Assembly (NCBI RefSeq): GCF_002355335.1
Contig: NZ_AP014946.1
Coordinates: forward strand, 2,495,501 to 2,559,500
Direction of reading: 5' to 3'
Origin: Variibacter gotjawalensis
GTDB lineage: Bacteria; Pseudomonadota; Alphaproteobacteria; Rhizobiales; Xanthobacteraceae
DNA: 64,000 nt
A model generated the notes under the pieces. The model was not told where the DNA came from and did not search any database. It saw only the letters and a program-made list of their open reading frames with translations. This document shows, one piece after another, positions 1 through 8,728 of the stretch. Position numbers and translations under genes: made by a program. How positions within the stretch are numbered: position 1 is the stretch's first letter; every line of letters starts with the position of its first letter.

Positions 1-2
1 GA

Positions 3-3000
3 CGACTGCGTCAACGCCGACGCATTGCCATCGCCGTTGAGCCGCCCGGTCGAGCCGAGACCCTGCGCCCACAGCCCAAGCGGCGTCGGCGCTTTTAGCT
101 CGCCGACCGCCTTGTCGAGCGCCGCAAAGGCCATCATCGCATCGGCCGGTGGCGCATAAGCCATCGGAGCTGCCGGAGCCTGGATGCTGTCAGGCGCTGA
201 ACGCAAGCGTCCGAACATCGCGTCGCGGATCGCGGTCGCGTCGTTGATGAGCGCGCTCTTGGTCGAGACATGGAAGTCACCCGAGAGAGCGTCGTAGATC
301 GGGTTGAGATCTTCGTTCGCGCCCGCCAGTAAAATCCTGTTGTAAAGCGTCATCGAATACTGCAGCGGCCGCTTTGCTTGAATGGCTTTCTCGGCCGCTT
401 CTTTGGCGGCGGCTTCTCTGGCGGCGGCCAAATCAGCTGCGGCTTTTGCGGCAGCGAGTTCAGCAGCGGCTTTTGCGGCTGCCTGTTCGGCAGCGGTCTT
501 GGCGGCAGCCAGATCAGCAGCGACTTTGGCGGCCTGATCGAGGGCAGCCTTTGCGACCACGAGCTCAGCAGCAGCTTTTGCTGCCGCCTGTTCGGCGGCG
601 GTCTTGGCGGCAGCCAGATCAGCAGCGACTTTGGCGGCCTGATCGAGGGCAGCCTTTGCGACCACGAGCTCAGCAGCAGCTTTTGCTGCCGCCTGTTCGG
701 CGGCGGTCTTGGCCGCGGCCAATTCGATGGCGGCTTTTGCGGCAGCCTGTTCGGCCGCGGCTTTGACGACAGCCAGTTCGGCGACAGTCTTCGCGGCTGC
801 GAGGTCGGTGGCGGCCTTGACAGCCAGGTCGGCGGCGGCCTTCGCGGCGGCGAGGTCGGCAGCAGCCTTTACGGCAGCCTGTTCGGCGACGGTCTTCGCG
901 GCGGCCATGTCGGCAGCGGCCCTAGCGAGAGCCTGTTCGGCAGTTGTCTTCGCGGCGGCGAGTTCCGCAGCGACCGTTGCGGCAGCCTGTTCGGCGACCG
1001 CCTTTGTGGCGGCCAGATCAGCAGCCGCCTTGGTCGCCTGGTCGGCGGCGGCCTTTGCGGCGGCTAGTTCGGCAGCGGCCGTTGCGGCAGCCTGTTCGGC
1101 AGCAGCTCTTGCGGCGGCAAGTTCCGAGGCGGCCTTCGCGGCAGCCAGCTCTGCAGCGGCTTTTGCAGCAGCCAATTCGGCGGCAGCCTTTGCGGCAGCC
1201 AACTCGGCGGCGGCGAGGTCGGCGGCATCCTTGGTCATCGCCGCCGTCGCGGTCGGAATTCCGCTAGGCCCGACGAACCGTTCGATCTTGCTATCGCCAA
1301 ACTTTTCGATCGCGTCGGCAACGGCCTTTTGATTGGCCGTGTCTGCCGCCGCGCTGAACGCGACCGCATTCCGGCTGAATGACAGCTGCACGTCGCTTGC
1401 CGTGTAGCCGAGGTCCGCGCGGACAAACTTGTAGGCAGGCAATGCGGCATCGAACGTGCCGCTCACGCCTCCGCCCGAGGTCAGGATCGTATACGTCTTG
1501 CCGACGAAAGCCGGACCTTCCAGTTCCTTTTCGGTCAACAACGTGACGCGCGTTTCGGGCGCGACATAGACGAGGCCGCCGTTAAGCTGCGTCTTGCCCA
1601 TGACCTTGAGGAGATCGCTACGCCCATCCTCTGCGATCTGCACCAGAAACCCGCTGCCTTTCTCGAACGTCGCGTTGCCGGCGAGTGTCAGCGTCCCGAT
1701 GCTCTTGGGATTGGCGATCGTCGCCATCGCGGTCGGGTCGAGATTGAATGTCGGCGTCAAACCACTATTGCCCGGCGAGACGATGCCGCCGGATTGCGCG
1801 ACGAGCCCGCCGATTGTGCCGGTGCCGCCGATGGTTCCACTGCCTTGTGCTGTCTTCGTCGCCGTCACCACTGAAACCAACGAGCCGTTGACTTCGAGCA
1901 GACCGCCTTCAACGGTCGTGCTGCCCGTGAAGGTGCTTTTGCCCGTCAGGATCAGCGCGCCATCACCGGATTTGATCAGGCTGCCGACGTAAGCCGAGTC
2001 CGGTTTGGCCAGAAAGGTCAGCCGCTGTTCACTCGCCGAGATTGTTGATTGAAGTTGTACGACGACAGCTGCCACTGCTTTCGCCAATGATTCTTCTGTG
2101 AAACTTGCAGAAGACGGGAACTGCGCTGCGAGGGTATTCGCCGTGCTCGTAGTTGGTCTGATGATCACGTTCAAAATTCGGGTCGTGATCTGGCTTATAA
2201 GTGACGCTCCGAGAATTTGCACGGCGACTCGGTTACCGGAAATGGCGTTCATTGCATTTACGACTGCTGCTTTATCGCGAGCTTTGATAGCCGTAAGAAG
2301 CGTTTCGATGAGAGCAGGAGCAGCATCTGCTTGCGACCGCAGTCCCGAGCCTTCAATCAACGAACGAAGGTCTCTGACCTCGCCGCGAATTTGTTCAGCT
2401 TCGGTGACGTCGTCCGATTTCCGCTGGACCAACGCTGCTTGCGAGATCCCGTTAGACCATAAGTCGACCGTACCAGCCGGGATATTGGCATTGAACGTTC
2501 CGAGCAGTTGGCTCGGTCCGTTCATCGCCTTTTGCAAGTCAGGGATTCCCCACCCGAATTTGACGTTTGGCGTATCGACCGGTCCGTCACCAAGATGCTT
2601 CGTTGTGGTGAGCAGGATCGTCCGCACTTCCTCGTTGCCAAGATAAGGATAGCGCTCCATCAAGATGCCAAGCGCACCCGTGACTTGCGGAGCAGCGGTC
2701 GACGTGCCGCCTCCTGCAACATTCTTTATGCTACCGTCGGCCTGCGCGCTGAAAAGATAAGTCGCTGGCGTTGCAACACACCAGTACTTGGAAATTCCAC
2801 ATTCGTTGTATGTCTGTGTGAGGTCGGAATTCAGCCCTGTGGCGGCGATCCAATATTTTTCCAATTCCGGCCTGAAGTAGGGAAGCACAGCGCGCGGCGT
2901 GCCATTTTTGTAACCGGTGTTGCCGTTGGCCCAGACCATTAAGACGTCGTATTCTTGGGCTACTTTTGCAGCAGCGTCGAGCCAAGTCAGCTTGCGCTGT

Positions 3001-3767
3001 TCGATCGGCTTGTCGGCCTGAAATAGCGAGAAGTATCCGTTCCTGACGCCATCGAGGGTGTCGTAGTTCTCGCCGCTGACTGGCGAACCCCAGCTGGTAT
3101 TGATGACGCGTACTCGATCGTTCCCTGCGCCGCGATCCTTCAGCGCGACACTGCTGTAAGCGGCATAGAAGTAGTTGTAGTCCATGTTCGATCCGTAGAT
3201 CGAACCGTCGTTGCCGTTGCTGTTGGTGAGATAATATTTGCTGTTGAAGGCGACGCCCATGATATTGGTGCCATCGTTGGCTGCCATGATATGACCCGAC
3301 ACAAGCGTACCATGGTCGTCATTCACAGCTGGAATGTGGGTGCCGGGCACAGCATTGAAGGCGTCACCTTTTTTCCAACTTCTACCGGAACCATCAAGCT
3401 GCTGACCGTCGCTGTCGTAGGTGCCGGATATCGCGATCGCGCTGACACCCCGATTGACGAACTCCGGATGCGTAACAGCGATTCCGGAATCTACCGCACC
3501 GAGCTTGACGCCATTTGCACTGAACCCGAGTGTGTAAGCATACTGGGCATTCATGGCATTGAGCGACCAGTTCTTCTTGAACTCCGCTGCATTTGCCCAC
3601 GCCGCGACCGCCGCAGAATAGTCGCTCGTTGTTGTTCCGTCGTAATTCATGAAGGTTTGCGCGCGTGATACCGCGCCGGTTAACAACAGTGTGCCTAGCG
3701 CGGCACTTCCTGCCAAAACAATCTTCCACAGCGCAATGCGGCGCACAGCGCCATAAATGGTCTTCAT
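3..3767 (-). CDS. S8-family serine protease autotransporter with Ala-rich helix (3' end outside window)
   Basis: This frame stays open from the ATG at 3767 to the left edge, giving at least 1255 residues. An N-terminal hydrophobic signal (about residues 10-36) is followed by a subtilisin-like domain. The catalytic triad is visible: Asp93 in AVDSGI, His152 in NDDHGT and Ser356 in GTSTAAP. Beta-helix-like, autotransporter-repeat passenger sequence follows (GGLLEVNGS, GGTGTIGGL). Next is an exceptional Ala-rich segment at about residues 846-1131. The usual pre-barrel linker comes after it (ALSGDFHVSTKSALI), and the barrel starts at LWAQGLGSTG. The protease should be exported and displayed or released at the outer membrane through a C-terminal barrel that lies outside the window. 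Substrate is unknown. A GGGG stretch lies just ahead of the start. Domain order is typical of S8 autotransporters; the helix insertion is not. High confidence for the family. Confidence 0.9.
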   Translation of the reverse strand, partial: MKTIYGAVRRIALWKIVLAGSAALGTLLLTGAVSRAQTFMNYDGTTTSDYSAAVAAWANAAEFKKNWSLNAMNAQYAYTLGFSANGVKLGAVDSGIAVTHPEFVNRGVSAIAISGTYDSDGQQLDGSGRSWKKGDAFNAVPGTHIPAVNDDHGTLVSGHIMAANDGTNIMGVAFNSKYYLTNSNGNDGSIYGSNMDYNYFYAAYSSVALKDRGAGNDRVRVINTSWGSPVSGENYDTLDGVRNGYFSLFQADKPIEQRKLTWLDAAAKVAQEYDVLMVWANGNTGYKNGTPRAVLPYFRPELEKYWIAATGLNSDLTQTYNECGISKYWCVATPATYLFSAQADGSIKNVAGGGTSTAAPQVTGALGILMERYPYLGNEEVRTILLTTTKHLGDGPVDTPNVKFGWGIPDLQKAMNGPSQLLGTFNANIPAGTVDLWSNGISQAALVQRKSDDVTEAEQIRGEVRDLRSLIEGSGLRSQADAAPALIETLLTAIKARDKAAVVNAMNAISGNRVAVQILGASLISQITTRILNVIIRPTTSTANTLAAQFPSSASFTEESLAKAVAAVVVQLQSTISASEQRLTFLAKPDSAYVGSLIKSGDGALILTGKSTFTGSTTVEGGLLEVNGSLVSVVTATKTAQGSGTIGGTGTIGGLVAQSGGIVSPGNSGLTPTFNLDPTAMATIANPKSIGTLTLAGNATFEKGSGFLVQIAEDGRSDLLKVMGKTQLNGGLVYVAPETRVTLLTEKELEGPAFVGKTYTILTSGGGVSGTFDAALPAYKFVRADLGYTASDVQLSFSRNAVAFSAAADTANQKAVADAIEKFGDSKIERFVGPSGIPTATAAMTKDAADLAAAELAAAKAAAELAAAKAAAELAAAKAASELAAARAAAEQAAATAAAELAAAKAAADQATKAAADLAATKAVAEQAAATVAAELAAAKTTAEQALARAAADMAAAKTVAEQAAVKAAADLAAAKAAADLAVKAATDLAAAKTVAELAVVKAAAEQAAAKAAIELAAAKTAAEQAAAKAAAELVVAKAALDQAAKVAADLAAAKTAAEQAAAKAAAELVVAKAALDQAAKVAADLAAAKTAAEQAAAKAAAELAAAKAAADLAAAREAAAKEAAEKAIQAKRPLQYSMTLYNRILLAGANEDLNPIYDALSGDFHVSTKSALINDATAIRDAMFGRLRSAPDSIQAPAAPMAYAPPADAMMAFAALDKAVGELKAPTPLGLWAQGLGSTGRLNGDGNASALTQS
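375..1232 (-). repeat. Ala-rich nonapeptide-repeat region inside the autotransporter
   Basis: On the minus strand this encodes about 286 residues of AAAELAAAK-type units. Most units are 9 residues (27 nt) long, with occasional 8-residue units such as AAADQATK. Composition is almost entirely Ala, Glu/Asp, Gln, Leu and Lys, with no Pro or Gly, which predicts one long alpha helix like the middle domain of TolA. The high coding GC leaves several long spurious open frames on the plus strand. Confidence 0.85.
481..690. repeat. Two 105-bp tandem copies within the Ala-rich region
   Basis: The segment 481-585 is repeated at 586-690. I see one substitution (cagcgg against cggcgg). The 105 bp equals 35 residues, that is three 9-residue units plus one 8-residue unit, so the duplication keeps the reading frame and the helix register. 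Near identity suggests a recent slip or unequal exchange. Confidence 0.9.
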
Positions 3768-3923
3768 CCCCAACGCCCCTGCAATCAATTTTTGTAAAAT
3801 GTATTCCGGCGTGGCAGATCAGCTGCCGGATTGGTCGTCACTGCAACTAACGAGCAGATGCGCGCGAGAAAAATTCGCGCGACGGTTTTATTCTCTGTGT
3901 TCCGCCAAGGGGAAACGCGACTT

Positions 3924-4889
3924 ATGAAGTTGATTCTGCGAAATATATTAGCGTTGATGATTTTCGTGGCGTTTTCGCCACAAGCACACGCTCAAATCAC
4001 TGAAGCACCAGTCAAGATCATCTTTCCGTTCTCGGCGGGCGGATCTGGTGATGCGATCTCGCGGCTTGTCGCGGAAGCGTTGAGAGTCGAACTCGGCCGT
4101 CCCGTCATCGTCGAGAGTCGTTCCGGTGCGGCCGGCCGCATTGGAGTCTCGGCCGTTAAGGCGGCCGCACCGGATGGGCTGACGCTGCTCTCGACACCCA
4201 TCGCTCCGATGGCGGTCTATCAGCATTTCTATCCGTCGCTCGGCTACGATCCCTTCACGGACTTCGTGCCGGTCAGTCAGATCGGTACCTTCGACTTCTC
4301 GCTCGCTGTCGCCCCGAGCGTTCCCGCCAAGGATCTCAAAGAGCTCGTCGCTTGGGTGAAGGCCGATGAGAAGCGCGCGAGTTACGGCTCTCCCGGTGCC
4401 GGCACGCTGCCGCACTTCTTCGGGCTGTTGTTCGGGCGCGCCGCAGGCCTTCCGCTGCAGCACGTCAACTATCGTGGCTCGGCGGCTGCACTCACCGATC
4501 TCCTCGGCGATCAGCTTCCCATCTTCGTGACGACGACGAGCGATCTGCTCGAGGCGCACAAGGCCGGCCCCATCAAGGTTCTTGCGACGTCGGACAGGGC
4601 GCGCTCGGCCTTCTTGCCCGATGTGCCGAGCTTCAAGGAATCCGGATACGACATCGTCGGCACAGGCTGGTACGGCATCTTCGCGCCGGCCGGAACATCG
4701 GCCGCGACCGTTCAGCGCTACAGCGAGATTATCGTGAAGGCGCTGCAGAACCCGGAACTGCGCGCGAAACTCGTGACGCTCGGGCTCCAGCCGACAGGAA
4801 CCAGCTCGTCGGAATTCGCCGCGATCCAAAAGGCGGACTCGGCGCTTTGGGAGCCGGTGATCAAGGCATCGGGCTTCAAGCCTGAGTAA
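3924..4889 (+). CDS. Tripartite tricarboxylate transporter (TTT) substrate-binding protein, Bug family
   Basis: A 321-residue protein with a clean signal peptide (MKLILRNILALMIFVAF...AHAQ). The Bug/TctC fold signatures follow: PVKIIFPFSAGGSGDAISR near the N-terminus, then YGSPGAGTLPHF, VNYRGSAAALTDLLGDQLP and VPSFKESGYDIVGTGWYGIFAPAGT. Such periplasmic proteins bind carboxylates or related small molecules for TctAB permeases. No tctA/tctB genes lie nearby, so this is an orphan receptor, as is common for the family in betaproteobacteria and some alphaproteobacteria. The frame extends upstream to 3831, but the ATG at 3924 directly precedes the signal peptide and has an AAGGGGA stretch ahead of it. 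Ligand not predictable. Confidence 0.9.
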   Translation: MKLILRNILALMIFVAFSPQAHAQITEAPVKIIFPFSAGGSGDAISRLVAEALRVELGRPVIVESRSGAAGRIGVSAVKAAAPDGLTLLSTPIAPMAVYQHFYPSLGYDPFTDFVPVSQIGTFDFSLAVAPSVPAKDLKELVAWVKADEKRASYGSPGAGTLPHFFGLLFGRAAGLPLQHVNYRGSAAALTDLLGDQLPIFVTTTSDLLEAHKAGPIKVLATSDRARSAFLPDVPSFKESGYDIVGTGWYGIFAPAGTSAATVQRYSEIIVKALQNPELRAKLVTLGLQPTGTSSSEFAAIQKADSALWEPVIKASGFKPE

Positions 4890-4958
4890 GGTGCGAACGG
4901 GGTTGCAATCGGTGGCTTAACCGGAATTTATGGCTTGGCGGGTCTAATTCGGCCCGCC

Positions 4959-6410
4959 ATGCCGTCGAAACAACTCCCGCCCGCCGCGATAGCCGTGTTC
5001 ATCGGCCTGCTGGTCTATGGCTTGTTGCTCGTCGCAGGGCCGAAGCTGCTGAACGACCCGGATACGCAGTGGCAGATCGTTCTCGGCAATTGGATGCTGA
5101 GCGAGCGCGCCGTGCCGCGCACCGACGCCTTCTCATTCACCAAACGCGGTGAGCCTTGGATCTCGAGCCAGTGGCTCGCGCAGGTTCTGTTTGCGCTCGC
5201 GCATCGCTGGTTTGGTTGGCTCGGTGTGATAGCGCTGACCGGGCTTGCTTGCGCCGCCGCATTCGCGCTGCAGGCGCGCTTCCTGCTGCAGCGCCTCGCT
5301 CTGCTGCCCGCCGTTGCCGCGACGCTGATCGCGATTTTGATTGCTGCACCGCATATCACGGCGCGTCCGCACGTGCTTGCATTCCCGCTGATGGTCGCTT
5401 GGTTCGCCGGATTGTGGCGCGCGAACGAAGAGGGACGTGCGCCACCTTGGTGGCTGCTCATCGTCGTCGTGCTTTGGGCGAACGTTCACGGTGGCTTCAC
5501 GCTCGCGTTTGTTTTGTTGGCGGGCATCGCGCTCGACGCGATCGTAAGCGCCGAGAGCACCGATCGATTGAAGGTCGCGCTCCGCTGGGCGCTCTTCGGT
5601 GTCGCGAGTGTGGCAGCCGCATGTGCCACGCCGTACGGATCGGAGTCGCTTCTCGTCACTTATCGCATTCTCGGAATGGGCGATGCGCTTCGGTTGATCT
5701 CCGAATGGCGTCCGTTTGACTTCGCCACGTTCTCGTTCTTCGAGGCCGTGTTGCTCGCCGTTGTCGCCGGCGGGCTGATGGCTGGCGTGAAGTTGCCACC
5801 TGTGCGCGTCCTGATTGTGCTCGGGCTTTTGCATCTCGCGTTGTCGGCCAATCGCAACACCGAGACGTTCGCGCTTCTCGCGCCGATGGCGATTGCATTG
5901 CCGCTCGGGCGAGAAATCGCGCGCTGGCGTCCGGAGCCTGACACCAAACTCTCCGAGACGATTGAGATTGCCGCCTTCGTCATGGTGATCGCGATCACGG
6001 CGCTGGCTTCGCTCGGCACTTATGCGCCGCCCGTGAATGCGTCACCGCAGCGCGCCATCGTCGCTTTGAAGCTCGCCAACGCGAAACGTGTCTTCAACGA
6101 CTACGATTTCGGCGGTGCGATGATCGCGGCAGGGATCCCGACATTCATTGACGGGCGGACCGAACTATTCGGGCGCGATTTCATGCTGCAGCATCATCGT
6201 GCGACCGAACTGCAGGACCTATCCGGCTTTCTCAGCCTACTCGAACGCTACGAGATCGAGGCCACGCTGCTCAGGCCTTCGTCCCCTGCGGCGCAGTTCC
6301 TTGATCGCATGACGGAATGGAAGCGGATTTACGCCGACGACACTGCCGTCGTGCATGCGCGCAGCGCCAATGAGGCGCCGTCGCGCATGACAGAAATGAT
6401 TCGACGCTGA
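4959..6410 (+). CDS. Polytopic membrane protein, GT-C glycosyltransferase-like
   Basis: 483 residues with roughly ten to twelve hydrophobic segments. After the first transmembrane segment comes a loop, DPDTQWQIVLGNWMLSERAVPRTDAFSFTKRGEPWISSQWLAQ. This resembles the first periplasmic loop of GT-C type lipid-sugar-dependent glycosyltransferases (acidic D-x-D followed by W and R/H residues). The C-terminal soluble part (about 360-480) has AKRVFNDYDFGGAMIAAGIPTFIDGRTELFG, common in this uncharacterised family. The role as a glycosyltransferase is inference from topology and the loop motif. Start choice is uncertain: a TTG at 4935 in the same frame would add eight residues. It stands alone between unrelated genes. 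Confidence 0.65.
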   Translation: MPSKQLPPAAIAVFIGLLVYGLLLVAGPKLLNDPDTQWQIVLGNWMLSERAVPRTDAFSFTKRGEPWISSQWLAQVLFALAHRWFGWLGVIALTGLACAAAFALQARFLLQRLALLPAVAATLIAILIAAPHITARPHVLAFPLMVAWFAGLWRANEEGRAPPWWLLIVVVLWANVHGGFTLAFVLLAGIALDAIVSAESTDRLKVALRWALFGVASVAAACATPYGSESLLVTYRILGMGDALRLISEWRPFDFATFSFFEAVLLAVVAGGLMAGVKLPPVRVLIVLGLLHLALSANRNTETFALLAPMAIALPLGREIARWRPEPDTKLSETIEIAAFVMVIAITALASLGTYAPPVNASPQRAIVALKLANAKRVFNDYDFGGAMIAAGIPTFIDGRTELFGRDFMLQHHRATELQDLSGFLSLLERYEIEATLLRPSSPAAQFLDRMTEWKRIYADDTAVVHARSANEAPSRMTEMIRR

Positions 6411-6571
6411 AATTTTCGCTTAAGTTGTCGTTGAACTGTCACTAGCTGTGGCCAATTCGCCATGCCTTACAACTAGTTGGCTGTGTCACTCTTTACAGTC
6501 TGCTTCCGAAGGAGGAGGATAGGGGTCACAAGGCGCGAAATGCGCCGGGGTGGCGTATCGGGGTAAACACA

Positions 6572-6919
6572 GTGGACAACGTACTCAACATCAATCCGGG
6601 CGGACGTGATCCGCGCGCGGGCGGGCCTGACGCAGTCGAGCGTTCCGGCCAGGCTATTATCGCTCTGCTGCAGCAAGCAGCGGATGCTTCGCGTCGTAAC
6701 GAGGACCGCGCGCATGCGCGCGCCGAGCAGCTCGCCGAAGAAGTACGTGATCTTGAAAATCGGATGCAGCAGCTCGAAGCGCACGCGCGTCACTATCAGG
6801 AGCGCGCGACGCAGGCCGAGAAGTGGCTGCTGCGCATCTACACGGAAATTCAGCAGCGCCTCATCGAGCCGATGGGCGAGCCGGAGCAGCAGGACACGCG
6901 TCGTCAGGCTGATCGCTGA
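6572..6919 (+). CDS. Small coiled-coil protein, conserved hypothetical
   Basis: 115 residues starting at a GTG. Residues about 25-100 form a charged, heptad-like helix (RNEDRAHARAEQLAEEVRDLENRMQQLEAHARHYQERATQAEKWLLRIYTEI), so an extended coiled coil is likely. No signal peptide or membrane segment is present. I do not recognise a named family; similar short proteins occur in rhizobial genomes. It is followed by a strong terminator, so it is probably monocistronic. Function unknown. Confidence 0.65.
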   Translation: MDNVLNINPGGRDPRAGGPDAVERSGQAIIALLQQAADASRRNEDRAHARAEQLAEEVRDLENRMQQLEAHARHYQERATQAEKWLLRIYTEIQQRLIEPMGEPEQQDTRRQADR

Positions 6920-6940
6920 GATCATAGCGTTTGAATGACG

Positions 6941-6968
6941 AAGCCGCGGACGATTGTCCGCGGCTTTT
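6941..6968. terminator. Bidirectional terminator between convergent genes
   Basis: A 10-bp perfect stem, AGCCGCGGAC/GTCCGCGGCT, with a 4-nt loop is followed by TTTT on the plus strand. It sits between the convergent coiled-coil gene and trmO. Confidence 0.85.
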
Positions 6969-6976
6969 GCTTTGGA

Positions 6977-7504
6977 TCATTCGCCTCTTTGCGTTCCGCT
7001 GGCGTGCCAATTGACGACGGCATTTGGCACGGAATCGACCGAAGAAAAATACGGCTTGATGTCGACGAGCGGTGTGCCGTCGATGCAATCGATGCCGCGG
7101 ATGGAAAGCTTGCGTCCATCGATGCCGATGAGCGCCGCAACACTCGCCGCGATCGGGTTCGGTCGCACTGGCGAGCGGATCGAGAATGTGCCGCGCTGCG
7201 CTTCGTAATGCCGAGGCTTCTGCAATACGAGATCGCGCCGCGCCTCGTGCATCCAGTAAAGCAGCAGCAGATGCGTGCAACCCGCAACGTCTTTCAGTGC
7301 CGCTTCCCAGCGCTCTTCGAGCTCCACAGTGCAGATCGCGTCGGAGGCGCGTGCATTCTTCGGGCACTCGCTGCGCGTTTTCCACGGCGTGTGGATACGG
7401 CCGATGAAGTAGACGCCGGCATCGAAATCGGCGGGCAGATCGACGGCGACTTCGCCCTCGCGAAGGTCTTTTGCCGTGTCGCCAGGACGGTGGAGATCGT
7501 TCAT
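6977..7504 (-). CDS. trmO: tRNA (N6-threonylcarbamoyladenosine37-N6)-methyltransferase TrmO-like
   Basis: 175 residues of the TrmO/YaeB/VirR (UPF0066) family. Family features seen are IGRIHTPWKTRSECPKNAR at the N-terminus, the central LLLLYWMHEARRD, FSIRSPVRPNPIA, and the C-terminal GTPLVDIKPYF. The family uses SAM to methylate t6A37 in tRNA-Thr to m6t6A, a decoding refinement in the cytoplasm. A TTG at 7528 could extend it by eight residues; the ATG at 7504 is preferred. It is divergent from the methionine operon, whose product pathway makes SAM, but I see no evidence of shared control. Confidence 0.88.
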   Translation of the reverse strand: MNDLHRPGDTAKDLREGEVAVDLPADFDAGVYFIGRIHTPWKTRSECPKNARASDAICTVELEERWEAALKDVAGCTHLLLLYWMHEARRDLVLQKPRHYEAQRGTFSIRSPVRPNPIAASVAALIGIDGRKLSIRGIDCIDGTPLVDIKPYFSSVDSVPNAVVNWHASGTQRGE

Positions 7505-7709
7505 CCCGTTCTTATGCCATCGCAGCAACAGAAGATCGACTTGCCGGTGCTGATCGAGCGATTTTGCGCGAGAATGTGCCGGAGCGTTGTGGCCGACAGA
7601 GCGAAGCCCGACGCATCAAATGCCTAGATCGCTGAAATTGCTGATATTTCTGTGATGGGCGCGCTCCACCGAGGCGAGTAATCAAGCTTGCAATCCAGCG
7701 ATTGTCGAT

Positions 7710-7725
7710 ATAAAGATATCTTTAT
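7710..7725. promoter_or_regulatory. Perfect 16-bp palindrome, candidate SahR/ArsR operator
   Basis: ATAAAGATATCTTTAT is a perfect inverted repeat whose last two bases are the AT of the ATG start of the downstream ArsR-type regulator. AT-rich palindromes of this length are typical ArsR-family sites. Its position at the head of a regulator-metF-metH operon fits autoregulation in response to S-adenosylhomocysteine, as known for SahR. The assignment is inference. Confidence 0.65.
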
Positions 7726-8728
7726 GTTTGATCAGGGTGCCCAGCCGCCGATCTCGTTCGAGACGCTCACCGCCGTCCTTCGCGGAGCGGCGGAGCCGAC
7801 GCGCCTGCGTATTCTCGCGCTGCTCGCCGAGGTTGAGCTGACCGTCACCGACCTGACCGACATCCTGCGCCAGTCGCAACCGCGCATATCGCGCCACCTC
7901 AAGCTCCTCACCGAGGCCGGCCTGGTCGAACGCTTCCGCGAAGGGTCGTGGGCGTTTTTCCGCCTGCCGGAAGATGGCGCCGAGATCGTACGCGACATTG
8001 TCGGCCGTCTCGACCCGCGGGACGACGTCATCGCGCGCGACCACGAGCGCCTCGTCGCGGTGCGCGCAGCGCGTGCTGATGCGGCGCAGAATTACTTCCA
8101 AGCACATGCCGGGGAGTGGGACCGTCTGCGGCAACTTCACGTGCCGGACGACGCCGTCGAAGCCGCGATTGCCGATGCACTGAAAGATCGGCCGTTCCGC
8201 TCGCTGCTCGATCTAGGCACCGGCACTGGCCGCATCCTCGAAATGTTCGCACCGTCAATCGAGCGCGGAACCGGCCTCGACATGTCGCTCGCGATGTTAT
8301 CTGTAGCTCGCGCGCGTCTCGACGCGGCAGGCCTGCGCCACTGCACGGTGCGACAAGGCGACATCTACGATTTGCCGATGCCGAAGGATTCCTTCGACGT
8401 CGTGATCATCCATCAGGTGCTGCATTATTTGGACGACGCAGCCGGTGCCCTCCGCGAGGCCGCGCGCGTATTGCGTCCTGGCGGCCGTATGCTGGTAGTC
8501 GATTTCGCGCCGCACGAACTCGAATTTCTGCGCGAACAACATGCGCACCGTCGTCTCGGTTTTTCTGCCGACACCGTAACGCAATGGATGAGCGCTGCCG
8601 GGCTTGACGTGACGCTGCAGCGCGACCTCGCGCCGGAAGCAAGCTCCGACGGAAAAATTGCCGTTTCGCTATGGTTGGGCCGCGATCTTCGCATCGCGCT
8701 CGCGACGCAAACCAAGGAAGTTGCGTGA
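7724..8728 (+). CDS. ArsR-family regulator fused to SAM-dependent methyltransferase domain (SahR-like)
   Basis: 334 residues. Residues about 10-90 are an ArsR winged helix (TRLRILALLAEVELTVTDLTDILRQSQPRISRHLKLLTEAGLVERFREG). Residues about 140-310 are a class I methyltransferase fold (LLDLGTGTGRILEM, DVVIIHQVLHYLDD, LRPGGRMLVVDF). Regulators of this architecture head methionine-cycle operons in alphaproteobacteria. The known SahR regulator is an ArsR protein that senses S-adenosylhomocysteine and controls metF, metH and ahcY. The methyltransferase-like domain may be the SAH sensor rather than an enzyme; that is inference. The start at 7724 lies inside a palindromic operator and I see no good ribosome binding site, so a very short leader or none is possible. 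Its stop overlaps the metF start (TGATG). Confidence 0.85.
   Translation: MFDQGAQPPISFETLTAVLRGAAEPTRLRILALLAEVELTVTDLTDILRQSQPRISRHLKLLTEAGLVERFREGSWAFFRLPEDGAEIVRDIVGRLDPRDDVIARDHERLVAVRAARADAAQNYFQAHAGEWDRLRQLHVPDDAVEAAIADALKDRPFRSLLDLGTGTGRILEMFAPSIERGTGLDMSLAMLSVARARLDAAGLRHCTVRQGDIYDLPMPKDSFDVVIIHQVLHYLDDAAGALREAARVLRPGGRMLVVDFAPHELEFLREQHAHRRLGFSADTVTQWMSAAGLDVTLQRDLAPEASSDGKIAVSLWLGRDLRIALATQTKEVA

Noticed and set aside
375-1232. 27-nt periodic repeats that might look like a CRISPR array
   Set aside because: There are no unique spacers; the units are degenerate, in frame and code for a continuous helix.
378-1332. Long plus-strand open frames with Gly/Ser/Cys- or Ala-rich products (378-1067, 709-1332, 374-766)
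   Set aside because: They are mirror frames of the Ala-rich repeat of the minus-strand autotransporter; GCN codons read in reverse leave few stops. The minus frame has a signal peptide, catalytic triad and continuous domains.
7529-7709. Search for a cobalamin riboswitch ahead of the metF-metH operon
   Set aside because: The gap is about 200 bp and I see no B12-box-like core; only the palindrome at the regulator start stands out.
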